Assembly (NCBI RefSeq): GCF_001949145.1
Contig: NW_019091468.1
Location: 392,941-442,226 of the forward strand
DNA length: 49,286 nucleotides
Origin: Acanthaster planci
Lineage: Eukaryota; Echinodermata; Asteroidea; Valvatida; Acanthasteridae
Reading direction: 5' to 3'
Position numbers and translations under genes: made by a program. Of this stretch, positions 9,989 to 19,900 are shown one piece after another (within the stretch, counting starts at the first letter, position 1; every line of letters starts with the position of its first letter). The notes under the pieces are model-generated. The model was not told the DNA's origin. It did not search any database and saw only the letters and a program-made list of their open reading frames with translations.

Positions 9989-10802
9989 TGAGAAAACCCG
10001 CACAGACTCATAATCAACTCTTACAACTAAGAATTTATTGAAACATGCAAGGCTGCAATGCATGTAATAACGTCGCCGCTCAATTTGTGGCTGACACCAC
10101 AAAACTGTCACTAACTGCATCGTCGTCGTCCCTGTATCGTTATGCTGACATGGTGAGCGAAAGATGGGGGGCGGAGCCACCTGGTCACCGATTGGATTCG
10201 TCTTTGTCGAGTATTTGTATGTATTGGCAAGAATTGTTACATACTGTTAGACGGGATGTCACCCCCCAGCAAGATGACTATCTATGGAGTGGTGAAAATT
10301 AAGCCGAGGTTCTGTAGCAGCACAGCGTGACTGAACGTATTCAAAATGAAATCTCCACTTTGTTATAGCAGTCCTAGGCTGATATCTGTAAATAATGTAC
10401 TGTTTTCACGCCAAGGGGAAAACCTCATAAGGTTACAAACAAGTTGATCACAAAAACCTGCTAGAAATGATTACACGTGTGATATGAACTGGTTACATGT
10501 ATGTTTTTTTACTCGTGGAATGGGCATGAACGTTGCTAGCTGTGAACCGTCAGGGGTGGGTGTTTTTAACAGAAATGATGAATTTCGGCCAGAGACATTT
10601 TGAATCACATGCCTGCTCACAGAATGTGCATCCTCTCCCAAATACACATTTAGAATCGGTTCCCAGCAATCCAAAATTGGCATTTTTATCCCAGCTGTTG
10701 CAGGAATTCACTTGAACGTTTGCATTCTACCAATACCAGCGGGCTTGTCTCCAGCGTCACTCGTGTAGAGCTGAACAAAAGTAATTTTCAGTGCTTTGCC
10801 CA
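9989..10802. other. VCPIP1 3' flank / probable 3'UTR
   Basis: No coding region is supported. There is no clean AATAAA close to the stop; AATAAT-like text occurs near 10391 and the first AATAAA I see is at 11468-11473. The mRNA end cannot be fixed from sequence. Confidence 0.4.
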
Positions 10803-10990
10803 TTCGTGTTGGCAAAGCTGATTCGTGTTGGCAAAGCTGATTCGTGTGGCAAAGCTGATTCGTGTTGGCAAAGCTGATTCGTGTTGGCAAAGCTGATTCG
10901 TGTTGGCAAAGCTGATTCGTGTTGGCAAAGCTGATTCGTGTTGGCAAAGCTGATTCGTGTTGGCAAAGCTGATTCGTGTTGGCAAAGCTG
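10803..10990. repeat. 19-bp tandem repeat, 10 copies
   Basis: Unit TTCGTGTTGGCAAAGCTGA repeats from 10803 to 10990 with starts at 10803, 10822, 10841, 10859, 10878, 10897, 10916, 10935, 10954 and 10973. Copies are almost identical; the third lacks one T. There are no spacers, so this is not CRISPR-like. It lies about 0.8 kb past the VCPIP1 stop. Confidence 0.97.
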
Positions 10991-11739
10991 GCCTTTTAAT
11001 AACCCATTTTATGTGCACTGTTGCCTGCAGCCCACTAAAGAGTAGGTCCAGTTGCCAAATGTGTCTCACAATGTAGTCAGTGCACTTCCAACTAAGGCAC
11101 TCACTTGTCAACCAACGAGCCAGTGTGCCGGTCCTCTGTATCTTTTTCAGTGCCAAAGTAGGGTAATCCATGATGCATCTTCAAATCTAACAGCGCATTG
11201 CCAACATACGCAATCTTTTGTGCACATTCAACTAAAAATCACAAACATTGGTAGGGTGTTTGTACTTTGCACTTGTGGAATTCACCGCAACCCTCGGGAT
11301 CCAAAGTTTAAGAAAGCGCAAAAGTTACGACAGTGCACAAAAAATGTTGACTGTAGTGTCATCTTTTAACGATTCTTCAAATTGTCAACTAACAGATTAG
11401 CCTTGACCATGGCAAATTCAAGCTTTAAATGTGTGTCTGCCTGGGCTGCATTGCTACAAATGATAACAATAAAATTAACACTGTCAATACTTTATTTCTA
11501 CATCCGACCTTTGCAGAAAAGGTCTTGTGTAGCTAATGGAAATGTTCTAGTGATCTTGTAGCATTTAAATCTATTCATCTTGACTTGGTGTCTTGTGTGA
11601 ATATCTTGCATGTTTGCACTCCCCTTTACCCCTTGACCTTTATCTAGCCTCCAGCTTTCTTGACCTTTCCTTTTGTCCTCAGGCATTCGTCAATGCTTAG
11701 TTGATTCCGTTTGCCTGTTTTTCCCTATCTACTGGTTAT

Positions 11740-11790
11740 TTTGCCTTTGAGAAAGATCCTGCTAGGATCGAAACGTCAGGCCCTCCATAT
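11740..11790 (+). other. Hammerhead-like motif, possible Penelope-type element relic
   Basis: GCCT at 11742-11745, then TTGAGAAA, a perfect GATCC/GGATC stem with loop TGCTA, then GAAACGTC, then AGGC that can pair with the GCCT. Layout resembles a minimal hammerhead, but the CUGANGA core box is degenerate and helix III is absent. Such boxes mark Penelope-like elements in other animals (established); assignment here is inference. Confidence 0.35.
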
Positions 11791-12129
11791 TTTGTGTTCG
11801 CCATAGGTGTAAATGCCGTGGATTTGGTAAGGGTGTAGTTTTTGTTCTGGTTGGGATGAGAGGGGGCTTGTACTATTGCTTAATTCAAAGAAAGGAAATT
11901 ATCTTCCTTGACCCAAAAAGGTACCCAAAAAAGTCAATCTGACGAAGAAATGTTAAGTTTTCTGTAAATATACTTGGACTTTTCTATCGGGGCCGATGGA
12001 ATTTGTGCACCAGATTTAACAGAGGTGCCCAGACATGGCACTCTGCAAAGGAATGTCATATCGCTGGACGCCCACCTCAGGGCATGGACACCAAGCTGAA
12101 GCTGGCAAAACGAAATCACTTCAGTGGGC

Positions 12130-12345
12130 CCGGCGGAGTCAGGTTGGCATAGTGGTTCTTTCCTTGCCTTCCACCTGTTCAATTCCACGCTCGGTCCACA
12201 CGTAGATTGGGTTTTCAGTCCCTACCTGATTCCATGGGTTTTACCCAGAATATTAAGCTGAGGTTTTCCTCCCACCCCTAGAACTGTAACTGCTTCTCAT
12301 TGTATCTTATCTCCGGGTTTCTTCAGGCTTGTGAGGTTAAGAGTG
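12130..12345 (+). mobile_element. tRNA-derived SINE, copy 2
   Basis: Starts GGAGTCAGGTTGGCATAGTGG (A-box-like). The B box is decayed. The body GATTGGGTTTTCAGTCCCTA, CCTGATTCCATGGG and AATATTAAG matches the 5076-5324 copy, which shows they are one family. Confidence 0.75.
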
Positions 12346-12769
12346 CCTTAAGGCACTCAGTTGAGGAATCCTTGGTGCTATTACTAGAAATTCAATAACA
12401 ATGGGCAGGACTTACAATCCAAAAAGCAAACTCTTACGACAGAACGCAATCGATCCACCTACATGTAAAATGTTTAATTCAAATCAAAGGAAAACTAAAA
12501 ACTCATACTGCATGCATTATGTGGCAAAAATGCCTACGATAGATCGGCAGCATTTTTGACTATAATTAATAACACAAACTGGAGTCACTCAGCACTGCAT
12601 GTAGACCTGTGTTGGGCCCACAGCAACACTCTGTCAGTAGAAGTACACATCTCTACTGCCACGAAGTCCGTCAACAATAGAAATTTGCGAAACACAAAGA
12701 AACAAAGGCACATTATCATAAAAATTGCATGCACATTTTCATGGTACAACAACATTAAACGGTACCTAA

Positions 12770-12944
12770 AATACAGGCAAATCACAATAGTGTGCCTCCA
12801 AGAGTTCGCAACGCATTGGCCAATCACAACGCACGAAATCTGTCAACCCTTTCAAACACGAATTGGGTTGACAGATTTGGCACATCGTGATTAGCCAACG
12901 TGTTGCAGACTCTTGGAGGCGCACTATAGTGAATCGCCCGTATT
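12770..12944 (+). mobile_element. Foldback MITE family F175, copy B
   Basis: 175 bp, intergenic. Ends are AATACAGGC... and ...CGCCCGTATT, with long inverted arms (GTGTGCCTCCAAGAGTTCG against CAGACTCTTGGAGGCGCAC). Central loop near 12850-12862. Probably the closest of the three copies to the family consensus at its right end. Confidence 0.92.
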
Positions 12945-13044
12945 GTAACAAAATCTCTGTGTAAATGAAAATCCAACTGAACAAAAACTTCCTTTCATCA
13001 GAGAAAATCAAATTCCCGTAGAAGAAAATACAGCCATCCATTAT

Positions 13045-14137
13045 ACCGTTTTACTGAGATGTTTACAGTTAACAACACTTAAGTACACACCTTACACCGC
13101 AGGTTTCTACGATAAATTTTCCCTGAAATACTTCAACGATAAAATATTTCTGTAAAATTCAGTGTCATTACTCCTAATCCCTCTCATCAAAGTTGGTAAA
13201 CATTTCACAATGCAGACAATTATCTTTGTAACTTGCCCCTCCATACATACTCCTCAGGGGAACAAACTGGCACGTGAATGTGAACAGAACAAGGCTGAAG
13301 TTGTGACCACAGAGACCTGAGATATGCCGTATTTGGAGAGCAAAAAAACTCCTGGATTTTCATTCATTAGCAATAAGAGTTGGTCCTTAGTGGAATGCAT
13401 TAACTGTTGAGAATTTTACTCCAGGCACATGGAGATGCACTCAGGAAAGAATTGAGAAAAAAATACCGAAAGGAGCGGTTAACATGCTGTACCATTCTCT
13501 TGCTAAACAAGTTCATTTCATGCATTCCCACCAGTTTCTGTCCCTGAAATGTACAAAAAAAATCTTAAACCGTAATTGTTTTGACCGAAGGAAATTAATA
13601 AGAACAATTCCTGCCCCAAAAAGTGCCAGAACATGAAGTTTAACACAAAGACCAGCAAGTCTAAAGACAATGATGTACCATCATAAAAGACGGTGAGGCA
13701 GCATATTTTGGCTCTTCAGCTTGCTTCCAGGAGTCACAAGTTTTCTTCTGCAACATCTGAATGTCCCTGCTTTTTAATATTTTTCACTGGCATTCATGCC
13801 CAAGAAGACCTCTTACAAATTACAGAAAGAAAATTTAGATAGCAAACGAAAGTGAAAACCTCAACCCCAGGATATTTTTCCACTAAAATGGAGGATGAGG
13901 ACTGCTTAAATTGAGATAAACTTTTGCATAAGCTTAGCAACTTGTCCAACTAAAGTTTGTTAGGTTTTACCTTTAAATAGGTGGCCATTAGAGTACTAAA
14001 TGTATACAATTTTTCGCGGTATATCTGACTAACATGGCTGCCCACCATCTTATAGACCTTCCTTTTGCTACGTCACAAGTGCAGATTTTGCCAACCATGA
14101 CTGGCAAATCTATGGCTGGCCGTGAGTATAACGTTGG
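13045..14137. other. AT-rich non-coding stretch, nothing recognised
   Basis: No ORF of note, no RNA gene and no repeat unit seen. It lies between two convergent genes and could be 3'UTR of either. Confidence 0.5.
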
Positions 14138-14482
14138 GTGCCCGGCATAAGGGCGTGAGCGCACTTACGCCCTTTTCGCCGGGAAGCATGGTCAAAGCAG
14201 AAAAAAATGTTCCCGGCAAAAGGGCGTAAGAAACACACTATCTTTATTTAGTAAAAAACGGATATAATTGACTACAAAATCAATCTGGGCTGTACAAAAA
14301 GCAACCTTTGAACAACTTATTAAAGGACTTGGGCTTTTTTTTTTTACTTTTTGCCAAGAAATCTTCATATTTCATTAAAATAGAAGGTTTGCATACTTTC
14401 GTCCTTTTGCCGGGAAAAGTTTTTGCAGTGATCATGCTTCCTGGCAAAAGAGCCTAAGTGCTTACGCCCTTCTGCCGGGCAC
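14138..14482. mobile_element. MITE with about 90-bp inverted ends (GTGCCCGGC)
   Basis: 345 bp. Left end GTGCCCGGCATAAGGGCGTG; the right end read backwards is GTGCCCGGCAGAAGGGCGTA. The inverted similarity goes on through GGAAGCATG and CCCGGCAAAAGG words for about 90 bp. The AT-rich interior has no ORF. The GGGCGTAAG/CTTACGCCC words recur several times inside each arm. No certain target duplication. Confidence 0.85.
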
Positions 14483-15592
14483 ACGACAATAAAGCCCCGT
14501 AATAACAAAAAGTTTTGAAATGGTGGTGTAAATATCACACCTTTTAACGATAAATATTTCTATGGAATACTTGATGAAAAATGCCTTCTGTCTTGACGGT
14601 CATTAAACAAAAAGTGGAGTTTGAGGCCAAAGGGGTGTTGTGTCCCAAGGGAGAATGTTTGTATATCTTGGCCGCCCATACAAATTAGCTGTCAGTGTTT
14701 GTAAACAAAAGACAGGTCTACAACTTGGAACATGAGAGTTCTTGCAGTTAATAACGGTTGAAAAGACCTTATCAAAAGCTGTGACCAGCTCTGTGCTACA
14801 AACACTTTTAGTCAAGTTAACCTTGCAAATGTGATGCCAATGTTTCCAAAAGTGAAAGTTAAGGACATCTCTCTATGCTCCATAATTTATCATTTCATCA
14901 CAAAATATAATTTAATAAATCAATCAAAACTGTAGTCTTAGAAAACAGTGTAAGAAAAGACAAATCAACTTAGCCCTGGCCTTTACATGCAGATTAAAAC
15001 CAGTATAATTATTTGGAATTTGATAAAATAAAACTTCCTGATTTATTCTTTTGTACATTGAGGAAAGTACTTTAAAATTGAGCAATTTAACAATTCTCAG
15101 TTTTATGTCTGTTGGCTGAAACGCCAACAATATTCTTAAAAACTCTCAAGCTTGCAATACACGGTAAATTGTGACATTTGACATTCACTAATAACTTCAG
15201 TTCTCAGCCAATAATTTTCCGAACATCAACAGCGTTTTAAAAACATTTGTTGTTTAACCCTCCCCCATCCTTTGATTTTTCCATGACTCGCACCAGCAAC
15301 TGCGAAACCTCTGGCACATGACTTTCACGGGGAACCAGTTCGTCAATAGCAATCAGGCTACGCTCTGAAAAATCAATGCCATTCGGCGAACTTTGGTATC
15401 AAACCCCGTAGAACCACTTCAGGCAACAGGAGGACTACGGGCTTATCTGTGGAGCTGATATCTCTGGTTATACTGCCCTCACACGCACATTCCTCAGCTT
15501 GATGCGAGTGTGCTTATATCCTGACAACTTACTGGTTAAAGAGGCACAACACACACACATACCATCTGTCCATGAGCGTTGTGCCATCGTGG
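14483..15592. other. Non-coding stretch, nothing recognised
   Basis: AT-rich. TTTATT (reverse AATAAA) near 15042 could serve a long UAP1 transcript, but nothing shows it does. Confidence 0.4.
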
Positions 15593-16471
15593 TACCGTAA
15601 TTTTCGGAAAATAAGCCGCCCAGTGTACAAGCCACAACATGCAAAAATCAGAAAATTAAGATTTTAAGTCAGCGTATAAGCCCAACCGGTGTATGGACTG
15701 CATCGCAGCGCTGATGATCTAACCACAAAGATGCTGCCTGCTGAAGCGCCAGTGCAGTGCATCAACGGTCCCAGTATACATGCAATCCTAATAAATAAAA
15801 GAAAAGTGCGAATGAGTGTCACCATAAAACTAAAATTTAAGTCCTCAAATTTAATTATATTTACCGGTTGAATGATTGTCCTGCGTGGGCAATGCATCAG
15901 CTCCTGCCCTTTTTTCCAACGGGCAGCAAAAGTTATGCGGTCGGGGATGTACACTAAAATCTCGGTAACTCGCAATCATTTTAGAAGTTGCCAGATCGTT
16001 TGATCTCGTAGGCCAACTATTTCTTGCCGAAAGAATATGCTTACCTTTTGTTTAATGGCAGAAAAACATCTAACGGCTAACAATAAAAAAATCTTAGTAA
16101 AATGATTGTTTGCCCAAAAATACACCATGAGTGACTAAAAAGTGGGGAAAATAATCACTAAAAATGTTGCCACTGCAGAGCAAGTAAAGTTTGGGATTAT
16201 GTACAAATTTCATGTATTTGTTTCGTGACTCCATGACACAATGAATTCCGTTAGGAACTTAAAATCCGAAACACTCGAATTCTCATTTATTCTCCGAGGT
16301 TCGAGTTATCAGATGTAAACGGCAACCAACAAAAACATGAAAGTGCCACCTGATTGACTGATTTTATCCTTCAAAGTTTGCCGTATAAGCCACCAGGCAC
16401 ATAAGCCGCAGACAGTATTCGGCATGAGAATCAACGTATAAGCCCCGGCTTATATTCCGAATATTACAGTA
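15593..16471. mobile_element. 879-bp non-autonomous Tc1/mariner-like element
   Basis: Left end TACCGTAATTTTCGGAAAAT; right end read backwards TACTGTAATATTCGGAATAT. Both then run into AAGCCG. Flanked by TA, as for mariner-type insertion. ATAAGCC words repeat in both subterminal regions (15618, 15675, 16384, 16397, 16438). No transposase ORF. Lies just downstream of UAP1. Confidence 0.85.
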
Positions 16472-16601
16472 ATGGCCTTTAAATCTGGTTGATGAATTAC
16501 ACTATAAAGACGGCTTGACAGCAAACAAAACAGAAACAAGACGTTAATGGCACATTAAGCCAAGTCCACAGTTAAGTATATTAGAGCTGTTACTTTGCCA
16601 T

Positions 16602-16757
16602 CAGTGGCATGACTGTGGGAGGGCGCCCCCTGTGAAATTTGGCAATGTGCACAACCTACGTTGTATGAGCCATACAGCGTTTGCTGTCTGTGCCTCCTTC
16701 AAAAAATGCCCCCCTCCCCTGTGCCCTCTCAGAAATTTCACCCCAATTTGGCCACTG
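16602..16757. mobile_element. hAT-like MITE with perfect 8-bp target duplication
   Basis: 156 bp, CAGTGGC... to ...GGCCACTG, flanked on both sides by TTTGCCAT (16594-16601 and 16758-16765). Eight-bp duplications with CAGTG ends fit the hAT superfamily. It sits about 130 bp past the UAP1 stop, probably in the 3'UTR. Confidence 0.9.
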
Positions 16758-16886
16758 TTTGCCATCTTTGTAAATGACTGAACCAAGTCAGAGTCCACAG
16801 CAGTAGAAAATACTTCATCGATCCAGACACAGCTAGAGCCTGGTTTCCGGGCAGATATTCAACCTGCTAACGAGGCCTGTGTGTTT

Positions 16887-16988
16887 CTAGTTGGTCCCTA
16901 TAACAGACGCTTTGGATTCCATTTGATCTGTCTCCGAGAGTAGTACCGGTGAGCAGAACTGTCGTTTGTCGCAGAGTTCTTCAAGGCC
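16887..16988 (-). CDS. UAP1: UAP1 exon 9 (stop)
   Basis: Acceptor ctttcag. Encodes [17 protein letters not shown] and ends ASVIGTN followed by TAG (16889-16887). The GLE start and length match the family C-terminus; the last residues are divergent. Confidence 0.9.
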   Translation of the reverse strand, partial: GLEELCDKRQFCSPVLLSETDQMESKASVIGTN

Positions 16989-19900
16989 CTGAAAGCGAGA
17001 GAGGAGATTCATGAACATGTACGGACAAAATGAGTGACAAGAAGTCAAAAACTGTTACGTTTGTACTTGGAATGTATTTCATATTTATATAAAAGCGAGG
17101 AACAACTCACAACAAGGACTGGAACAGCCAAGAGCAAGACAGAGTAGGAAATTGGGCCAAGAAAATGTGGACCAGGATTCAGTGTACGCCCTCTAAATAC
17201 ATACCTCTCCTGCGTACGATGTTAGAGGGGAGACTTCGCACACAACAGGGTAGTCATCCGCGTCATTTGCTCTTCGACTGGAACGGAATACCAGTTTTAA
17301 AATGCTGTCATTAATGTCATTAACTATTTGTAAGAAGCACATTGGATGTGTTGACAGTGGTGAAGCCACAGGGGGGCCTGGGGGGCACATGCCCCCCCCA
17401 CAAATTCCTGGGGCCCCTCCATGAAAAAAAAACAGATGAATGGATAATGAACAAGGCCGACGAAAAGTTGCCCCCCAAAAAACACATCACTGAAAGCTCG
17501 TGCCCCCCCATAAGATGCCGGTGCCCCTTGTGCCCCCCACTGGTAAAATCCTAGCTACGTCACTGTATGTTGATAGAGTAGAACAAAAGCCATGTGCAAC
17601 TCTGCCTTATTTACATGTACTACAAGTACATGTTGCTTTTTGGCTAATCATAGAGTGGACATTCTGATGGGAAGACAGTTTTGGCTGCATATGGACTAGT
17701 CCAGTGCATATTCTCCCGTGCAATATATTGTTGTAGTACCCTCTCAGGCACTAGTCCACATTGGCTGATTGTGAGTGCAATGCTGTCAAGGGGACACAGA
17801 CTCACGGGAGCTACAGAAATTCATAGCATGACAGGCTGAAGTGTGTTGCAAGAGTGTCACAACTTCACCCCTATTTGCACCTCAAAACGTGCCACGTTTA
17901 AAGCAAAATCTTGTTGGTCAAGGTTAGTACAAGAGTGACATAAAAGGGTCTATTTCTTCAGCCTGTGGTGCCCCCAGCCTCTCAAAAGCACTGAGTTCTT
18001 TCAAGCACTGTACTAAAGCCCCACACTAGTGCCTGGCACTATGGCCCTCTAAGCCAATCAATATTTACATATTGGAAATGATATGGGGGAATTTTAAACT
18101 CAACAGCAATATCTGACATTTGTTTCCACCACACACATGTACTGTAACTCTGTGGAGAGGTTACTGGATTTCCATGCAGGTATACTAGTCAGACAGGAAA
18201 AAAATAAAGTCTGCAAAGGTAAACCTGCTTCATTACTTTTCCAACATCAACCCAAAAAATAAATGAAACTGGCCAAAGAGAGACTTACAAACCAGCACAT
18301 GCAGGTCCAACATTCCCATTTTCACAAACACTGGTATCACTATGCAAATAAGAAATGAATTAATTGAGCACCCCTCAAACCTAGGATTGACAAAAAGGGC
18401 CTTTTCCTTTGGCCTTTGGTGTCTCTCAGCCCATTTCAAAGCACAGAATTCAATAGTGCACTATACTACTAGTACTAACCTGCACTACTACCTGGCACTA
18501 TTGCCCTCTAAGCCAGTCAATATTCACATACTGGAAACAGTTTCCACCACATACATTAACTCTATGGGGAGGGTACAGGATTTCCATGCATGGTATAATG
18601 GTCAGGAAAATAAGTTTGCCAACGTAAACCTCTTAAGTTACTTTTCAAATGGTTACTGAAAGAAATTAAATGAAACTGGACAAAGTGAGACTTACAAACC
18701 AACACATGCAGGACTATTTTCACAAACGTTAGCACTACTGTACAAATGAGAAATGAATTTACGGTTAAACTTTCTCAAACCACAAGCAAACTATAGCTAC
18801 AGGTGCAGAGAATTAAGCTAATTGACCAAAGAGGGAGTGGAACCTCTGACCTTCGCCACACAGCTCCAGCACTCTGTCAAGTGGAGTTATCCAATTCCAA
18901 GTTGGTCTCTCATTTTGCAAAATTTTGCCTTTTATGGCACACTTTTGATCAACTGGTAAGTTAACATCAGGTTTCAAAGATTTAAACCTGCGAACTCCAG
19001 AACACTGCACAGGTGTTCTACATCTATCTACGGAGTTCAGGGGCTACATGTACAGTAGTTGGACATGGCTGTTTATCGGAAAACCACTGGTCAACCAATG
19101 CTGATAAAAACTGAACATGTTCAGTTTCATATGTTAGTTTCTGGATGGGCCCTACAAAGCCTGTATGACTTGTTCTGTTATGCTCAAAATGACATCAATT
19201 TTTTTTGTTACATCTCTTCGGCCATATTTTTATTAACTTTTGGGCAAATTTGGTTGAAAAGGACTATTCAGAAATGTTCACGGTCCATTTTACCTTGGGA
19301 TCGCAGGGATTGGCGTGCCATCTTTCTCTACAAACTTGCCGCCGGCGTTCAAGACCCACCGATGGTGCAGGGACAGGAGGGCGTGGCGCGACGTCGTGGG
19401 GTTGTCCTTCTCGGCCGTGTTGCTGTTCTTGAGTGGTGAAAATTCGTCCTCGCGTAGAACCTCAAAGACTGCAAAGTTGCTGGAGACAGAGAGAAGTTTG
19501 GGACGCTGGACCATTTAAATCAATGACAGACAACACATATGAACATGGGTAGTGTACTATTTTGTGTCACTGTTTTGTGCAATAAGGGCATTTCACAAAA
19601 GTGTGCCTCCAAGAGTTTGCAACGCATTGGCCAATCATAATTCGTGAAATCTGTCAACCCAATGCACATTTGGAAAGGGTCGACAGATTTCGCACACTGT
19701 GATTGGCCAACAAGATGCAAACTCTCAGAGGCGCACTATGGTGAATCACCCGTATTGCAAAATAAAGGTGACATGCCATTCTCTTTATATAAACAAATGC
19801 TATTGAACCCACGACTGCAAGATTTGTCTTCAAAATGAAATCACCTGTATCTATACAGCTCAATCCTCAAGACTGGACATCATTTGGAAACAGCTCCAAA

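Noticed and set aside
10803-10990. CRISPR array
   Set aside because: The repeats are contiguous with no spacers and the DNA is eukaryotic.
10788-11171. Minus-strand ORF with repeating MPTRISFANTNQLCQHESAL-type peptide
   Set aside because: Produced by the 19-bp tandem array, whose three-unit period of 57 bp keeps a frame open.
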